Below, one piece after another: positions 53,546 to 62,699 of a stretch of 64,000 nt of DNA. Position 1 is the stretch's first letter. Every line of letters begins with the position of its first letter. Source of the stretch: Paenibacillus marchantiae (lineage in GTDB: Bacteria > Bacillota > Bacilli > Paenibacillales > Paenibacillaceae). The position numbers and the translations under genes are program-made. The stretch lies in NCBI RefSeq assembly GCF_028771845.1, contig NZ_CP118270.1:6014001-6078000 (forward strand). Reading direction: 5' to 3'. A model generated the notes under the pieces. The model had not been told where the DNA came from, did not search any database, and saw only the letters and a list, made by a program, of their open reading frames with translations.

Positions 53546-54811
53546 TTAGAATTTCCAGCTGTCCAGATATTTTTCCTGCTCGGCGGACAAAGAGTCGATG
53601 GCAATATTCAAGCTTTCTAGTTTGTAACTGGCAACCTGTTGGTCAATGTCATAAGGTACATTAACAACGGTTTTACCCAGTTCCGCATAGTTCTCGCTCA
53701 CATAACGCAGACCCAGCGCTTGCAATGCAAACGTTGTATCCATAATCTCAGCAGGGTGTCCATCGGCTGCACCCAGGTTTACGAGGCGTCCTTCAGCCAG
53801 CAAATACATCTTACGGCCATCTTTGAAGCGATATTCTTCAATGTTGCGGCGTACGGTACGAATCGAATCGGAACGTTTAGCAAGTTCAGGTTTGTTTACT
53901 TCCACGTCAAAGTGACCCGCATTGCTAAGAATTGCTCCATCCTTCATCACATCGTAATGCTCTCCAGTAATCACATCTTTATTGCCGGTAACAGCGATGA
54001 AGAAATCACCCAATTTTGCAGCTTCTACCATCGTCATGACACGGAATCCGTCCATATGTGCTTCTACGGCTTTAATAGGATCAATTTCAGTTACGATGAC
54101 ATTTGCTCCGAGCCCTTTGGCACGCATCGCTACACCTTTACCACACCATCCATAACCCACTACAACTACGTTTTTTCCTGCAACGACCAAATTAGTTGTA
54201 CGGATGATACCATCGAATGCAGACTGACCTGTACCGTAACGGTTATCAAACAAGTATTTGCAATAAGCGTCATTGACTGCAACCATTGGGAAACGCAATT
54301 GTCCTTCTTTCGCCAAAGCTTTCAAACGAATGATGCCCGTTGTCGTTTCCTCTGCTCCACCACGAATGGTGGCAGCTAGGTCAGGACGTTCAGATGCAAT
54401 GATAGTGGCAAAGTCTCCACCGTCATCAATGATCAGATCAGGTTTCACTTCAAGTGCACGAAGTTGCAGTTCTTTGAACTCAACAGGGTCCGGATTATAT
54501 TTGGCATACACAGTAACGCCGTCTTCCACCAGAGCAGCACAAACATCGTCCTGTGTTGACAATGGATTGCTGTGTGTAATCGTCACTTCTGCACCACCAG
54601 CTTGAATGACTTTCGCCAGGTAAGCTGTTTTGGCCTCAAGGTGAAGGCAAATGGCTACTTTCAAACCTTTAAACGGAAGATCCTGTTCAAATTGGCGACG
54701 AATGCGGTTTAACACCGGCATATGTGCTTCTACCCAATCAATTTTCAGATGACCTTCCGAAGCGAGTCCCATATCCTTAACGATACTGTTTTGCAATGCA
54801 GGGGTAGTCAT
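53546..54811 (-). CDS. ahcY: S-adenosylhomocysteine hydrolase
   Basis: 421 residues. AhcY splits S-adenosylhomocysteine to adenosine and homocysteine with tightly bound NAD. NAD motif VVVGYGWCGKGVAMRAKG, NDAYCKYLFDNRYGTGQS, and SNAGHFDVEV are present. It is of the short bacterial/archaeal type, lacking the ~40-residue insert of many proteobacterial and eukaryotic enzymes. B. subtilis uses the Pfs-LuxS route instead, so this gene between bshC and mraZ is a departure from the Bacillus order. GAGGAGGATGAGGA precedes the ATG. Confidence 0.94.
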   Translation of the reverse strand: MTTPALQNSIVKDMGLASEGHLKIDWVEAHMPVLNRIRRQFEQDLPFKGLKVAICLHLEAKTAYLAKVIQAGGAEVTITHSNPLSTQDDVCAALVEDGVTVYAKYNPDPVEFKELQLRALEVKPDLIIDDGGDFATIIASERPDLAATIRGGAEETTTGIIRLKALAKEGQLRFPMVAVNDAYCKYLFDNRYGTGQSAFDGIIRTTNLVVAGKNVVVVGYGWCGKGVAMRAKGLGANVIVTEIDPIKAVEAHMDGFRVMTMVEAAKLGDFFIAVTGNKDVITGEHYDVMKDGAILSNAGHFDVEVNKPELAKRSDSIRTVRRNIEEYRFKDGRKMYLLAEGRLVNLGAADGHPAEIMDTTFALQALGLRYVSENYAELGKTVVNVPYDIDQQVASYKLESLNIAIDSLSAEQEKYLDSWKF

Positions 54812-54856
54812 TCCTCATCCTCCTCGATTATCTATTCCTTCTATTATAAAAGGTCA

Positions 54857-56488
54857 CTACAATGTGATCACTTGGTGTTGTCCACGGAACTCGTTCTGAC
54901 TTTCAATCAGTTGTCCGATCCACTCGGTTCCATAACGGTTCAGGTAAAAGAGTACGTTATGTACTCGTTCCTGTGGTTTGTTCATGGGAAAGAGTGAGTT
55001 TTGCATCCCGTTCCAGTGTCTTAGACTCACATTGTGTTTATCTTTGATGGCTTTGTGGGTCTGCTGTTGCAGATATTGCATCTGTTCGCTGATCTTACCT
55101 ACATTGGTATCTCCAATTCGGTCCAGACCAGGATGGATCTCTGTGATCTGATCAAGTAATGGACGATATAGATCGGCAAATGCTTGCTGAACGCGCTCGA
55201 ATTGTTCATCGACCTGGAAGGTCTCCTGCTGTGCCAGCCATTGTTCCTTCTTATCTTCCATATGATATTGAACGTCCTGGAAAGAAAGACCGTACTGCTT
55301 CATATGCTTGTGATGAACATCTTCCAAAATGGTAAAGGACAGACGTGGAAGCAAGATAGGCATCTGCAGCCCAAAGCGTCCAAACGCTTCACGTGTCAAT
55401 CCCCAGTACGCGATCTCACCTTGACCTAAGATAACAGCCGCTACAGGTAAAATGGAATCTTGCATCAATGGCCGGGTCAATACATTGTTGCTAAACCGCT
55501 CGGGATGTTCAGCCAGTTCCTGAAGCAGTCGATCTTCTGTAAATGAAACCAGACCTTTACGGTCGCTGTACAAGCCGTCTTTCAACATCAGAAGCAACCG
55601 TGCCCCTTCATGTATGTAAAACAGATTGGCCCCATCTTCCGCAACTTCAGCTGGCATGGCATATCCGGCTTGTTCCAATGCGGAGGCACCTTGTGCATAT
55701 GCTTGGCGTAATGTCCCATTTTCACGAATCAAACGCTCAAATACAGGCTGCTCAAGCCTGCGCAAGTCTGGATCTGCAGCATCCATCAGAATAAGTCCAC
55801 TGCTGCCAAACAATGCTGAGATTAACCGAGCAAACGCATCACTCAGATTCGAACTCGACTGATGAATTTCCGTAACCAGCTTCATCAAACCAGGTTTGTG
55901 CACCGTATCCGGTAACAGATGCTCCACCTGCTTCAGCACGGTCATCCATTGTTCTGTTTCCACATGGACATAACTCACAGAATCCCTGCCTGCAAACCGC
56001 CCTTGTAACTTGATCTTCGTCATGTCACCGTTGGCGTCAGGCAAGTATGTGTGGTTCACTTCATCCCAGTCATGGTCTTCGCCTGCAATCCAAAAAACGG
56101 GAACGACCGGCCGTTGTAGCCTGTTCTCCGCTTCCCGCGCAGCTGCAACTACACTTGCTGCTTTATAAATTACAAACAACGGACCAGTAAGCAGGCCGCT
56201 TTGCTGTCCTCCCGTAACAACCAACGCTTCTTGTTCCGCGAGACGTGTGATGGATTCATGGACTGCACCATGATCGTTCACCCGTTTATTATATATACGT
56301 AGATACTCTGCCAGATGTTGACGAGGAATACGTGTGTTCTCCGATTGGTCTAGCCACTCGGCACGCGTATGAAGCCCCGATTCCCAGCGAATGTCATATT
56401 GGTAAAGGCCACGCGCAGCATCCCTTGAACAGACATAGTCTTCTGCAAGTCGCGTTCCGCTGCGGAGTGCCTCGGTAATACCTTTCAT
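54857..56488 (-). CDS. bshC: bacillithiol biosynthesis cysteine-adding enzyme
   Basis: 543 residues. BshC joins cysteine to GlcN-malate, the last step of bacillithiol synthesis. Conserved blocks: VVTGGQQSGLLTGPLFVIYK, PVVPVFWIAGEDHDWDEVNH, and the long C-terminal coiled coil near residue 420-480. In B. subtilis the gene (yllA) lies directly before mraZ; here ahcY stands between. No strong promoter was seen; a TATAAT-like box after the stop may serve ahcY. Confidence 0.94.
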   Translation of the reverse strand: MKGITEALRSGTRLAEDYVCSRDAARGLYQYDIRWESGLHTRAEWLDQSENTRIPRQHLAEYLRIYNKRVNDHGAVHESITRLAEQEALVVTGGQQSGLLTGPLFVIYKAASVVAAAREAENRLQRPVVPVFWIAGEDHDWDEVNHTYLPDANGDMTKIKLQGRFAGRDSVSYVHVETEQWMTVLKQVEHLLPDTVHKPGLMKLVTEIHQSSSNLSDAFARLISALFGSSGLILMDAADPDLRRLEQPVFERLIRENGTLRQAYAQGASALEQAGYAMPAEVAEDGANLFYIHEGARLLLMLKDGLYSDRKGLVSFTEDRLLQELAEHPERFSNNVLTRPLMQDSILPVAAVILGQGEIAYWGLTREAFGRFGLQMPILLPRLSFTILEDVHHKHMKQYGLSFQDVQYHMEDKKEQWLAQQETFQVDEQFERVQQAFADLYRPLLDQITEIHPGLDRIGDTNVGKISEQMQYLQQQTHKAIKDKHNVSLRHWNGMQNSLFPMNKPQERVHNVLFYLNRYGTEWIGQLIESQNEFRGQHQVITL

Positions 56489-56570
56489 GAGGTCTGCCTC
56501 CTATTCTGCTTCAAAGAGCCTTTCTTGATTGTACCGAATGAGAGCCCTCTTCGTCAAAAGAAAGTGCATC

Positions 56571-56606
56571 AAAAAATAAAAAACCGCCGAACAAAGTCGG
56601 CGGTTT
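56571..56606 (-). terminator. terminator of the opp operon
   Basis: AAACCGCCGA pairs with TCGGCGGTTT around a 6-nt loop; the minus strand continues TTTATTTTTTG. 38 bp after the stop of the ATPase gene. Confidence 0.93.
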
Positions 56607-56643
56607 GATATTCATGGATAAGTCCAAATGAAAATTGTACTTT

Positions 56644-58407
56644 TTATACGTAAGGTTCTGCTACCCAGTGACCTTTGGATATCTCAATCAATTGAGCGTT
56701 CTGCAGGTTGTATGGATCATTTGCAGGACCACCAGATCCATTCTTAAGTGCTTGTTCTTCCGGCAGCAAAATGCGACGTTTGCTCGCTTCTACTTCCGGA
56801 TCAGGTACAGGAATCGCGGACAGCAATGTTTTGGTATAAGGGTGAATTGGATTAGCATAAAGTTCTTCACTTTCTGCCAACTCCACCACTTTACCCATGT
56901 ACATTACAGCTACACGGTCACTGATATGTTTAACCATGGACAAGTCATGTGCAATAAACAGGTATGTCAAGCCGAGGCGTTGCTGAAGTTCTTCAAGCAA
57001 ATTAACGACCTGAGCCTGAATGGACACGTCCAATGCAGACAATGGCTCATCACAGATGATGAATTTAGGGTCTACAGCCAATGCACGGGCAATCCCGATC
57101 CGTTGTCTTTGACCACCTGAGAATTCATGTGGATAACGGAGTGCATGGCTAGGATTCAGACCTACAAGATCAAGCAATTCTTCAACGCGTCTCTTCCGCT
57201 CTGCCCGACTTGACGCCAGACCATGAATATCAAGAGATTCACCGATGATATCCATAACGTTGAAACGTGGGTTCAAAGATGCATAAGGATCCTGGAAAAT
57301 CATCTGCATATCTTTACGCATTTCTTTCATCTTGCGCGGAGACAGCTTGTAGATGTCCGTTCCATTAAAGTTAACATTTCCGCCTGTTGGCTCATAAAGG
57401 CGCAGAATTGTACGGCCAGTTGTGGACTTACCACAGCCCGACTCCCCTACAACTCCAAGTGTTTCGCCTTCAAAAATATCAAAGCTAACATCATTAACCG
57501 CTTTTAGAATGTTGCCTTTGCCCAAGTTGAAGTATTGTTTCAGGTTCTTCACTTGAACCAGCGGCTTGTTGGCACCTTTGATAATACCAACTGGAGTAGG
57601 CTTTTCTTTTTTAGGCTCGTCCAGACGAGGGAGAGCATTCAGCAATTTAATCGTGTATGGATGTTGAGGATTACTGAAGATTTCAGCAGTTGTTCCTGTT
57701 TCAACAACTTCGCCTTCCTTCATAACGACAACACGATCACACATTCCTGCCACTACTCCAAGGTCATGCGTGATAAGCATGATCGAAGTTCCAAGCTTTT
57801 GCTGCATGTCTTTCATAACATCCAAGATTTGTGCTTGAATCGTTACGTCGAGTGCAGTTGTTGGCTCATCCGCAATCAGAAGGGATGGACGACATGCCAA
57901 GGCAATCGCAATCATAGCACGCTGGCGCATACCACCGGAAAATTGGTGTGGATAATGGTTCATACGCGATTCCGCATTTTTGATGCCTACAAGTTCGAGC
58001 ATTTCCAATGCGCTTTTTTCAGCTTCTTTTTTGGACATATTCTGATGCTTGCGCAGTACCTCGGTAATTTGCTTACCAATTTTGATGGTAGGATTCAAAG
58101 AAGTCATTGGATCCTGGAAGATCATGCCGATATCTTTACCACGGATGGCTTCCATCTGTTTATCTGTCTTATTCAGCAGGTCCTGCCCGTGAAAAGTAAT
58201 TTCTCCGCTTTTGACCTTCGAAGGCGGGGAGGGAATCAATTTCATGATGGTTTGGGCAGTAACACTCTTACCACTACCGGATTCACCTACGATCCCCAGC
58301 GTCTCTCCTTTGCCAAGTTCAAAACTCACATTTTTAACGGCATCAAACTCACCAGAACGCGTCGTGAATGACACACTCAGGTCTTTGACTGTTAAAATCG
58401 GCTCCAT
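56644..58407 (-). CDS. oligopeptide ABC transporter, fused double ATPase (OppD-OppF)
   Basis: 587 residues containing two complete ABC ATPases. Domain 1 (OppD-like, ~1-265): GESGSGKSVTAQ, FSGGMRQRAMIA, LIADEPTTALD. Domain 2 (OppF-like, ~280-587): GESGCGKSTTGR, FSGGQRQRIGIA, IICDEPLSALD. Each half ends in the OppD/F-specific HPYT motif. Most Bacillus operons have separate oppD and oppF; the fusion resembles GsiA-type proteins. It powers the OppBC permease encoded just upstream. Confidence 0.93.
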   Translation of the reverse strand: MEPILTVKDLSVSFTTRSGEFDAVKNVSFELGKGETLGIVGESGSGKSVTAQTIMKLIPSPPSKVKSGEITFHGQDLLNKTDKQMEAIRGKDIGMIFQDPMTSLNPTIKIGKQITEVLRKHQNMSKKEAEKSALEMLELVGIKNAESRMNHYPHQFSGGMRQRAMIAIALACRPSLLIADEPTTALDVTIQAQILDVMKDMQQKLGTSIMLITHDLGVVAGMCDRVVVMKEGEVVETGTTAEIFSNPQHPYTIKLLNALPRLDEPKKEKPTPVGIIKGANKPLVQVKNLKQYFNLGKGNILKAVNDVSFDIFEGETLGVVGESGCGKSTTGRTILRLYEPTGGNVNFNGTDIYKLSPRKMKEMRKDMQMIFQDPYASLNPRFNVMDIIGESLDIHGLASSRAERKRRVEELLDLVGLNPSHALRYPHEFSGGQRQRIGIARALAVDPKFIICDEPLSALDVSIQAQVVNLLEELQQRLGLTYLFIAHDLSMVKHISDRVAVMYMGKVVELAESEELYANPIHPYTKTLLSAIPVPDPEVEASKRRILLPEEQALKNGSGGPANDPYNLQNAQLIEISKGHWVAEPYV

Positions 58408-58424
58408 AATCCCACCTCCTATTT

Positions 58425-59351
58425 CTATTTACGTAATTTTGGATCAAGCGCGTCGCGCAAGCCGTCACCAAGCAAGTTAAATGCGAGCATTGTCATAACC
58501 ATCAAACCTGCAGGGAACCACATCCGCCAAGGATACAGCGTCCAGCCTGTAAGTGCATCATTGATCATAGATCCAAGAGAGGATTTAGGTGCAGATACAC
58601 CCAATCCGAGGAAGCTCAAAAATGCTTCTGCGAAGATGGCATTTGGGATGGACAATGTCAATGTAACGAGTATTGGTCCGACAGCATTTGGCAACAAATG
58701 ACGGAAGAGTTGACGTCCAGTGCTTGCGCCCATGGAACGAGCAGCAAGGATAAAGTCTCTGTTTTTGAGTTGCATAATCTCACCACGCACAATCCAGGAC
58801 ATACTGATCCATCCTGTAATGGTAAGTGCAATGATAATCGTTGTCAGACTTGGCTCCAATACAACCAGCAACAGGATAACAACGAGCATGTATGGCAGGG
58901 AGTACAAGATCTCGGAGAACTTGTTCATGATGCCGTCAACACGTCCACCGTAGAAGCCCATAATGGCTCCATAAATTACCCCGATGACAAGGTCAATCAA
59001 AGCAGCAGCCAAACCTACAGTAAGAGACACACGTGCACCTACCCAGGTTCTTACCCATACATCACGACCCAGTTCATCTGTTCCGAACCAGTGTTCAGCA
59101 CTCGGTGCAGCATTGGCATTCAACAAATCATTGGAATAATAATTATAACTTGAGAACAACGAAGTTGGACCAATCATAGAGAAAATGACAACAAGGACTA
59201 GAACAGCCAAACTAATCATAGCGGCCTTGTTGGTTGCAAGTCTGTACATAGCGTCTTTGAATAGCGATACACTCTCTTGCGATTTCAACGCTGCCTGACT
59301 ATCCAGGCCTGTGTTCGCCGTTTCATTATTGTTGTTATTCTTGCCAGACAA
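58425..59351 (-). CDS. oppC: oligopeptide ABC transporter permease OppC
   Basis: 308 residues, six membrane helices, with the OppC N-terminal helix after a soluble Asn-rich start. The EAA loop EIMQLKNRDFILAARSMGAS contacts the ATPase. LGTDELGRDVWVRTW-like GTDELGRDVWVR is the family block. The start is TTG (MSGKNNNNNE) with GGAAGGGGG 8 bases before, two bases after the oppB stop. Confidence 0.93.
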   Translation of the reverse strand: MSGKNNNNNETANTGLDSQAALKSQESVSLFKDAMYRLATNKAAMISLAVLVLVVIFSMIGPTSLFSSYNYYSNDLLNANAAPSAEHWFGTDELGRDVWVRTWVGARVSLTVGLAAALIDLVIGVIYGAIMGFYGGRVDGIMNKFSEILYSLPYMLVVILLLVVLEPSLTTIIIALTITGWISMSWIVRGEIMQLKNRDFILAARSMGASTGRQLFRHLLPNAVGPILVTLTLSIPNAIFAEAFLSFLGLGVSAPKSSLGSMINDALTGWTLYPWRMWFPAGLMVMTMLAFNLLGDGLRDALDPKLRK

Positions 59352-59353
59352 CG

Positions 59354-60286
59354 TTATGCCCCCTTCCGGCTTTCTAGCTTAATTCTAGGATCAATCAACA
59401 CGTAAGCGATATCTGTCAGGAAACGTGCAAGCATCAAGAGAATACCATAGAAGATTGTAATCCCCATGATCATCGTGTAATCACGATTCGTAATACTCTC
59501 TACAAATACTTTACCAATTCCACCAATATTAAAGATTTGCTCAATAACAACGGAGCCTGTGATAATATTTGCTGTCATCGGACCAACGTAAGTAACGACT
59601 GGCAGAATACCGTTCCGTAAAACGTGTTTAAACATGATAGCAGGCCATTTCAAACCTTTGGCTTTGGCTGTCTTGATGTAGTCTGCATGCAACACTTCCA
59701 ACATGCTTGAACGCGTCAAACGTGCGATAAAGGCAATTGGAGATGCTGACAATGCGGCAACCGGAAGCACATAGTCGAGCGGGCCATCGAAGCCCATAAC
59801 ATTAAACCAGCCGAGTTTGAATGCAAAAACATATTGCACCAGGGATGCGAGCAAGAAACTCGGAACAGCAATCCCGATAACAGCCAGAATCATCGTAATA
59901 TCATCAATCAACTTGCGATGGTACACTGCGGCAATAAGCCCCAACAAGACACCCACAACAATTGAGATAATAATCGCAAAGATTCCTAGCTTCAGCGATG
60001 CTGTAAACGTTTGAGTGATCATACCCGTTACATCTTGATTCAGGTATTTCATAGAAACCCCGAAATCACCTTTGATGATTCCACCCATATACTTCAGGTA
60101 TTGTTCATACATCGGTTTGTCCAAACCATACTTCACTTCCAAAAGTGCCCGGATTTCAGGAGATACTTTTTTCTCGGATGTAAAAGGGTCACCCGGAATG
60201 GCCTTCATCAGGAAGAAGGTTGCTGATGCGAGTATGAAAAGCGATAGCAGCATAAATAGCAGTTTTTTCAGCACGTACTTAACCAA
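59354..60286 (-). CDS. oppB: oligopeptide ABC transporter permease OppB
   Basis: 310 residues, six membrane helices. YVLKKLLFMLLSLFIL at the start, GDPFTSEKKVSPE, YGLDKPMYEQYLKYM and the EAA loop VLHADYIKTAKAKGLKW are typical. The frame is open 50 codons upstream, but TTG at 60286 (LVKYVLKK) is chosen because GGAGGTG lies ten bases before and it gives the family length. Confidence 0.92.
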   Translation of the reverse strand: MVKYVLKKLLFMLLSLFILASATFFLMKAIPGDPFTSEKKVSPEIRALLEVKYGLDKPMYEQYLKYMGGIIKGDFGVSMKYLNQDVTGMITQTFTASLKLGIFAIIISIVVGVLLGLIAAVYHRKLIDDITMILAVIGIAVPSFLLASLVQYVFAFKLGWFNVMGFDGPLDYVLPVAALSASPIAFIARLTRSSMLEVLHADYIKTAKAKGLKWPAIMFKHVLRNGILPVVTYVGPMTANIITGSVVIEQIFNIGGIGKVFVESITNRDYTMIMGITIFYGILLMLARFLTDIAYVLIDPRIKLESRKGA

Positions 60287-60406
60287 CCCTTGCACACCTC
60301 CACAAACAATATTTTGTATACAAATCGATTGTAGAATTAGACAAGAATAATGTCCAATCCATTTATCGGAAATTTCAAGAATTATAAGGAAAATCGGTGC
60401 ACATAC

Positions 60407-60449
60407 AAAAAAATCGGGATATATATGGAATTCCACATATATATCCCGA
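60407..60449 (-). terminator. partial terminator between oppA and oppBC
   Basis: TCGGGATATATATG pairs with CATATATATCCCGA around a short loop; seven T follow on the minus strand. It lies just after oppA and before oppB, so it probably lowers permease expression relative to the binding protein. Confidence 0.85.
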
Positions 60450-60475
60450 AGTAATCATATAGACTTCAGAACAAC

Positions 60476-62173
60476 TTATTTCTCTTCCAGATATGCACGA
60501 GTGAAGTCAATAGCTCCACTGAAATCAAGTTGTATGCCTTTCAGGTAAGGCTTAGTCAAAGATACGTTAGTGTAGTAATAAATCGGCAATACGCCCATTT
60601 CATCTTGAATCAGGATTTTCTCAGCGTCAGCAAAAGCAGCCATACGAGTAGCTGGATCTGCAGATTTTACAGTCTCTTTAACATCTTTGTCATACTGTTC
60701 GTTGCTGAATTTGGAATCATTGTTTGTGTTTCCAGTAGTCCACATTTCCAAGAAGTTGTACGGATCGTTGTAGTCAGCAGACCAGCCCGCACGAGCGATT
60801 TGGAAGTTTTGGTTTTGACGGTTCTCAAGGAATACGCCCCACTCTTGGTTTTCCGTTTTCACGTCAACACCAAGGTTTTTCTTCCACATATCAGCAACAG
60901 CAAGCGCGATTTTCGCGTGACCGTCACTAGTATTGTAGATCAAAGTTACTGCTGGCAATGTTGTGTAGCCTTCTTCTTTCATACCTTCAGCAAGCAATTT
61001 CTTAGCTTCTTCTACGTTCTCAGTGAAGTAGTCATCTTTGTGCTCATCACGGAATTCGCCGTTTTCACCGCGGATACCTGGAGGTACAAAGCCGAAAGCT
61101 GGAATTTGTCCACCTTGTGTTACTTTGTCAACGATCAATTGACGCTCGATTGACATTGCAAAAGCCTTACGGATTTTAACGTTGTTAAATGGAGCTTCAT
61201 TAACGTTGAACTGGTAGTAGTAAGTACTTGCAATACCAGTAGCTTTAAACTCGTCCGGCAATTCCGCTTTTACAGAAGGAATTTGGTCGGAAGGAATTTC
61301 ACCGTTAGGTGCGCCTGTGTAGTCCAATTGTCCAGACTTATAAGCTTGCAGTTCGGAAGCACTGCTGTTTGTCAGGGACATGTTAATTTCAGACAATTTG
61401 ATGTCAGAAGCTGCATGGTAGCTTTCGTTTTTCTTCACGACGATTTTTTGACCTTTAGCGTATTGATCCATTGTGAATGGTCCGTTAACGATCATGTTTT
61501 TGTAGTCTGTGAAGAATTTGTCATTCGTGTCAGCAGACTTGTGTACTGGGTAGTACGTGTAGAATGCTGTCAGACCCAAGAAGTAAGGTGTTGGGTTTTC
61601 CAACGTTACTTCCAGTGTGTGCTCATCAGTAGCTTTAACACCTACTTGAGAGAAGTCTGTGATTTTAGTACCTTTATATGTTTCGTCTTTGCTCAGGTTG
61701 TAACCCTCAGCACCTTTGATGTAATACAATTGGTAAGCATATGGAGAAGCTGTTTCCGGTTTCAAAGCGCGTTCCCAAGAACGTACAAAGTCTTCGGCAG
61801 TGATTGCATCACCGTTGCTCCATTTAGCATCCGGGTTCAGGTTGAAAACATATTTCAGACCATCTTCGGAAATTGTCCAGTCTTTAGCAACACCTGGAGC
61901 TTCTTTGCCATCAGGGTCGATACGCACAAGACCTTCATACAAGAATTTCAGTACAGTGTTGGTTTGGCTGTCTTTTGCTTGAGCCGGGTCTAACGTAGGA
62001 GGTTCAGCTGACAGGTTAATTTTCAGGACTTGATCTTTAGCAAGACCATTTCCTTCGGTTGCAGAACCAGTATCGGTGTTACCTGTGCCTTCGTTTTTCG
62101 ATCCGCACGCTGCAAGTACGGTACCGAACGCCAAAATCAGCGTCAAAAGGACTAATAGACTTTTCCTTTTCAT
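60476..62173 (-). CDS. oppA: oligopeptide-binding lipoprotein OppA
   Basis: 565 residues, SBP family 5. A lipoprotein signal peptide (KRKSLLVLLTLILAFGTVL with lipobox LAAC, Cys22) is followed by a Gly/Thr/Asn-rich spacer. KINLSAEPPTLDPAQAKD and LKYVFNLNPDAKWSNGD are the family blocks. It captures peptides outside the membrane and hands them to OppBC; LspA in this window would process it. GGGGGAAAG precedes the ATG. A TATAAT (about 62214-62219) without a well-spaced -35 may be part of its promoter. Confidence 0.95.
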   Translation of the reverse strand: MKRKSLLVLLTLILAFGTVLAACGSKNEGTGNTDTGSATEGNGLAKDQVLKINLSAEPPTLDPAQAKDSQTNTVLKFLYEGLVRIDPDGKEAPGVAKDWTISEDGLKYVFNLNPDAKWSNGDAITAEDFVRSWERALKPETASPYAYQLYYIKGAEGYNLSKDETYKGTKITDFSQVGVKATDEHTLEVTLENPTPYFLGLTAFYTYYPVHKSADTNDKFFTDYKNMIVNGPFTMDQYAKGQKIVVKKNESYHAASDIKLSEINMSLTNSSASELQAYKSGQLDYTGAPNGEIPSDQIPSVKAELPDEFKATGIASTYYYQFNVNEAPFNNVKIRKAFAMSIERQLIVDKVTQGGQIPAFGFVPPGIRGENGEFRDEHKDDYFTENVEEAKKLLAEGMKEEGYTTLPAVTLIYNTSDGHAKIALAVADMWKKNLGVDVKTENQEWGVFLENRQNQNFQIARAGWSADYNDPYNFLEMWTTGNTNNDSKFSNEQYDKDVKETVKSADPATRMAAFADAEKILIQDEMGVLPIYYYTNVSLTKPYLKGIQLDFSGAIDFTRAYLEEK

Positions 62174-62231
62174 CTAACACTTTCCCCCTAAATTGATGTG
62201 GTATATGTTTATAGATTATACAACCACCGGT

Positions 62232-62270
62232 CAAAAAAATCTACATTACTTTTTCAGAAAGTAATGTTTT
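62232..62270 (-). terminator. terminator of panE-DUF3397 (works in both directions by sequence)
   Basis: ACATTACTT pairs with AAGTAATGT around CTGAAA-type loop, with GATTTTTTT on the minus strand and TTTTTTT on the plus strand. It lies 55 bp after the DUF3397 stop. Confidence 0.8.
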
Positions 62271-62324
62271 TTTCAGTTTTCGACAAAATCGACACATTTT
62301 TTAGCCCTTTTGCGTTATGTATCC

Positions 62325-62699
62325 TCACATCTGTTTCATGAAGTATCTAAATAATCCAAATATAGTAAACAAAACATACCCAAAACTCATTATGACAAAA
62401 GCCATGCGCCAAACGGCCCGGAACATTCTACCCCTATCGACCTTACCTTTGAGCCGATTTTGTGCACCTCCGATGAATCCAAGCGCTATTAGTATGAGTA
62501 TTAGTGTTAAATAAAATCCAAAATTCGAATCAAATGTTAAGTTGAATAACGCCGATACAGAGAATATAAGGAATAAGGTTGTTACATCCATTGCCGAGCG
62601 CAGCGCCACACGCTTATCTTTTTTCCATCCATACATGATCCAATACACAAGAAAAAATGGAAAGAACGGCAGTATGCTCAGCACAATAAAAAATCCCAT
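62325..62699 (-). CDS. DUF3397-family membrane protein
   Basis: 124 residues, four membrane helices, with KKDKRVALRSAMDVTTLFLI typical of DUF3397. The ATG shares one base with the panE stop (TAATG), so translation is coupled. No function is known; it accompanies panE in other Paenibacillaceae as I recall. Confidence 0.82.
   Translation of the reverse strand: MGFFIVLSILPFFPFFLVYWIMYGWKKDKRVALRSAMDVTTLFLIFSVSALFNLTFDSNFGFYLTLILILIALGFIGGAQNRLKGKVDRGRMFRAVWRMAFVIMSFGYVLFTIFGLFRYFMKQM

Noticed and set aside
62174..62324. TTGACC near TATAAT/TATAAA upstream of oppA as a promoter
   Set aside because: The possible spacers are 8 or 15 bp, outside the usual 16-18, so I did not list it as a promoter feature.
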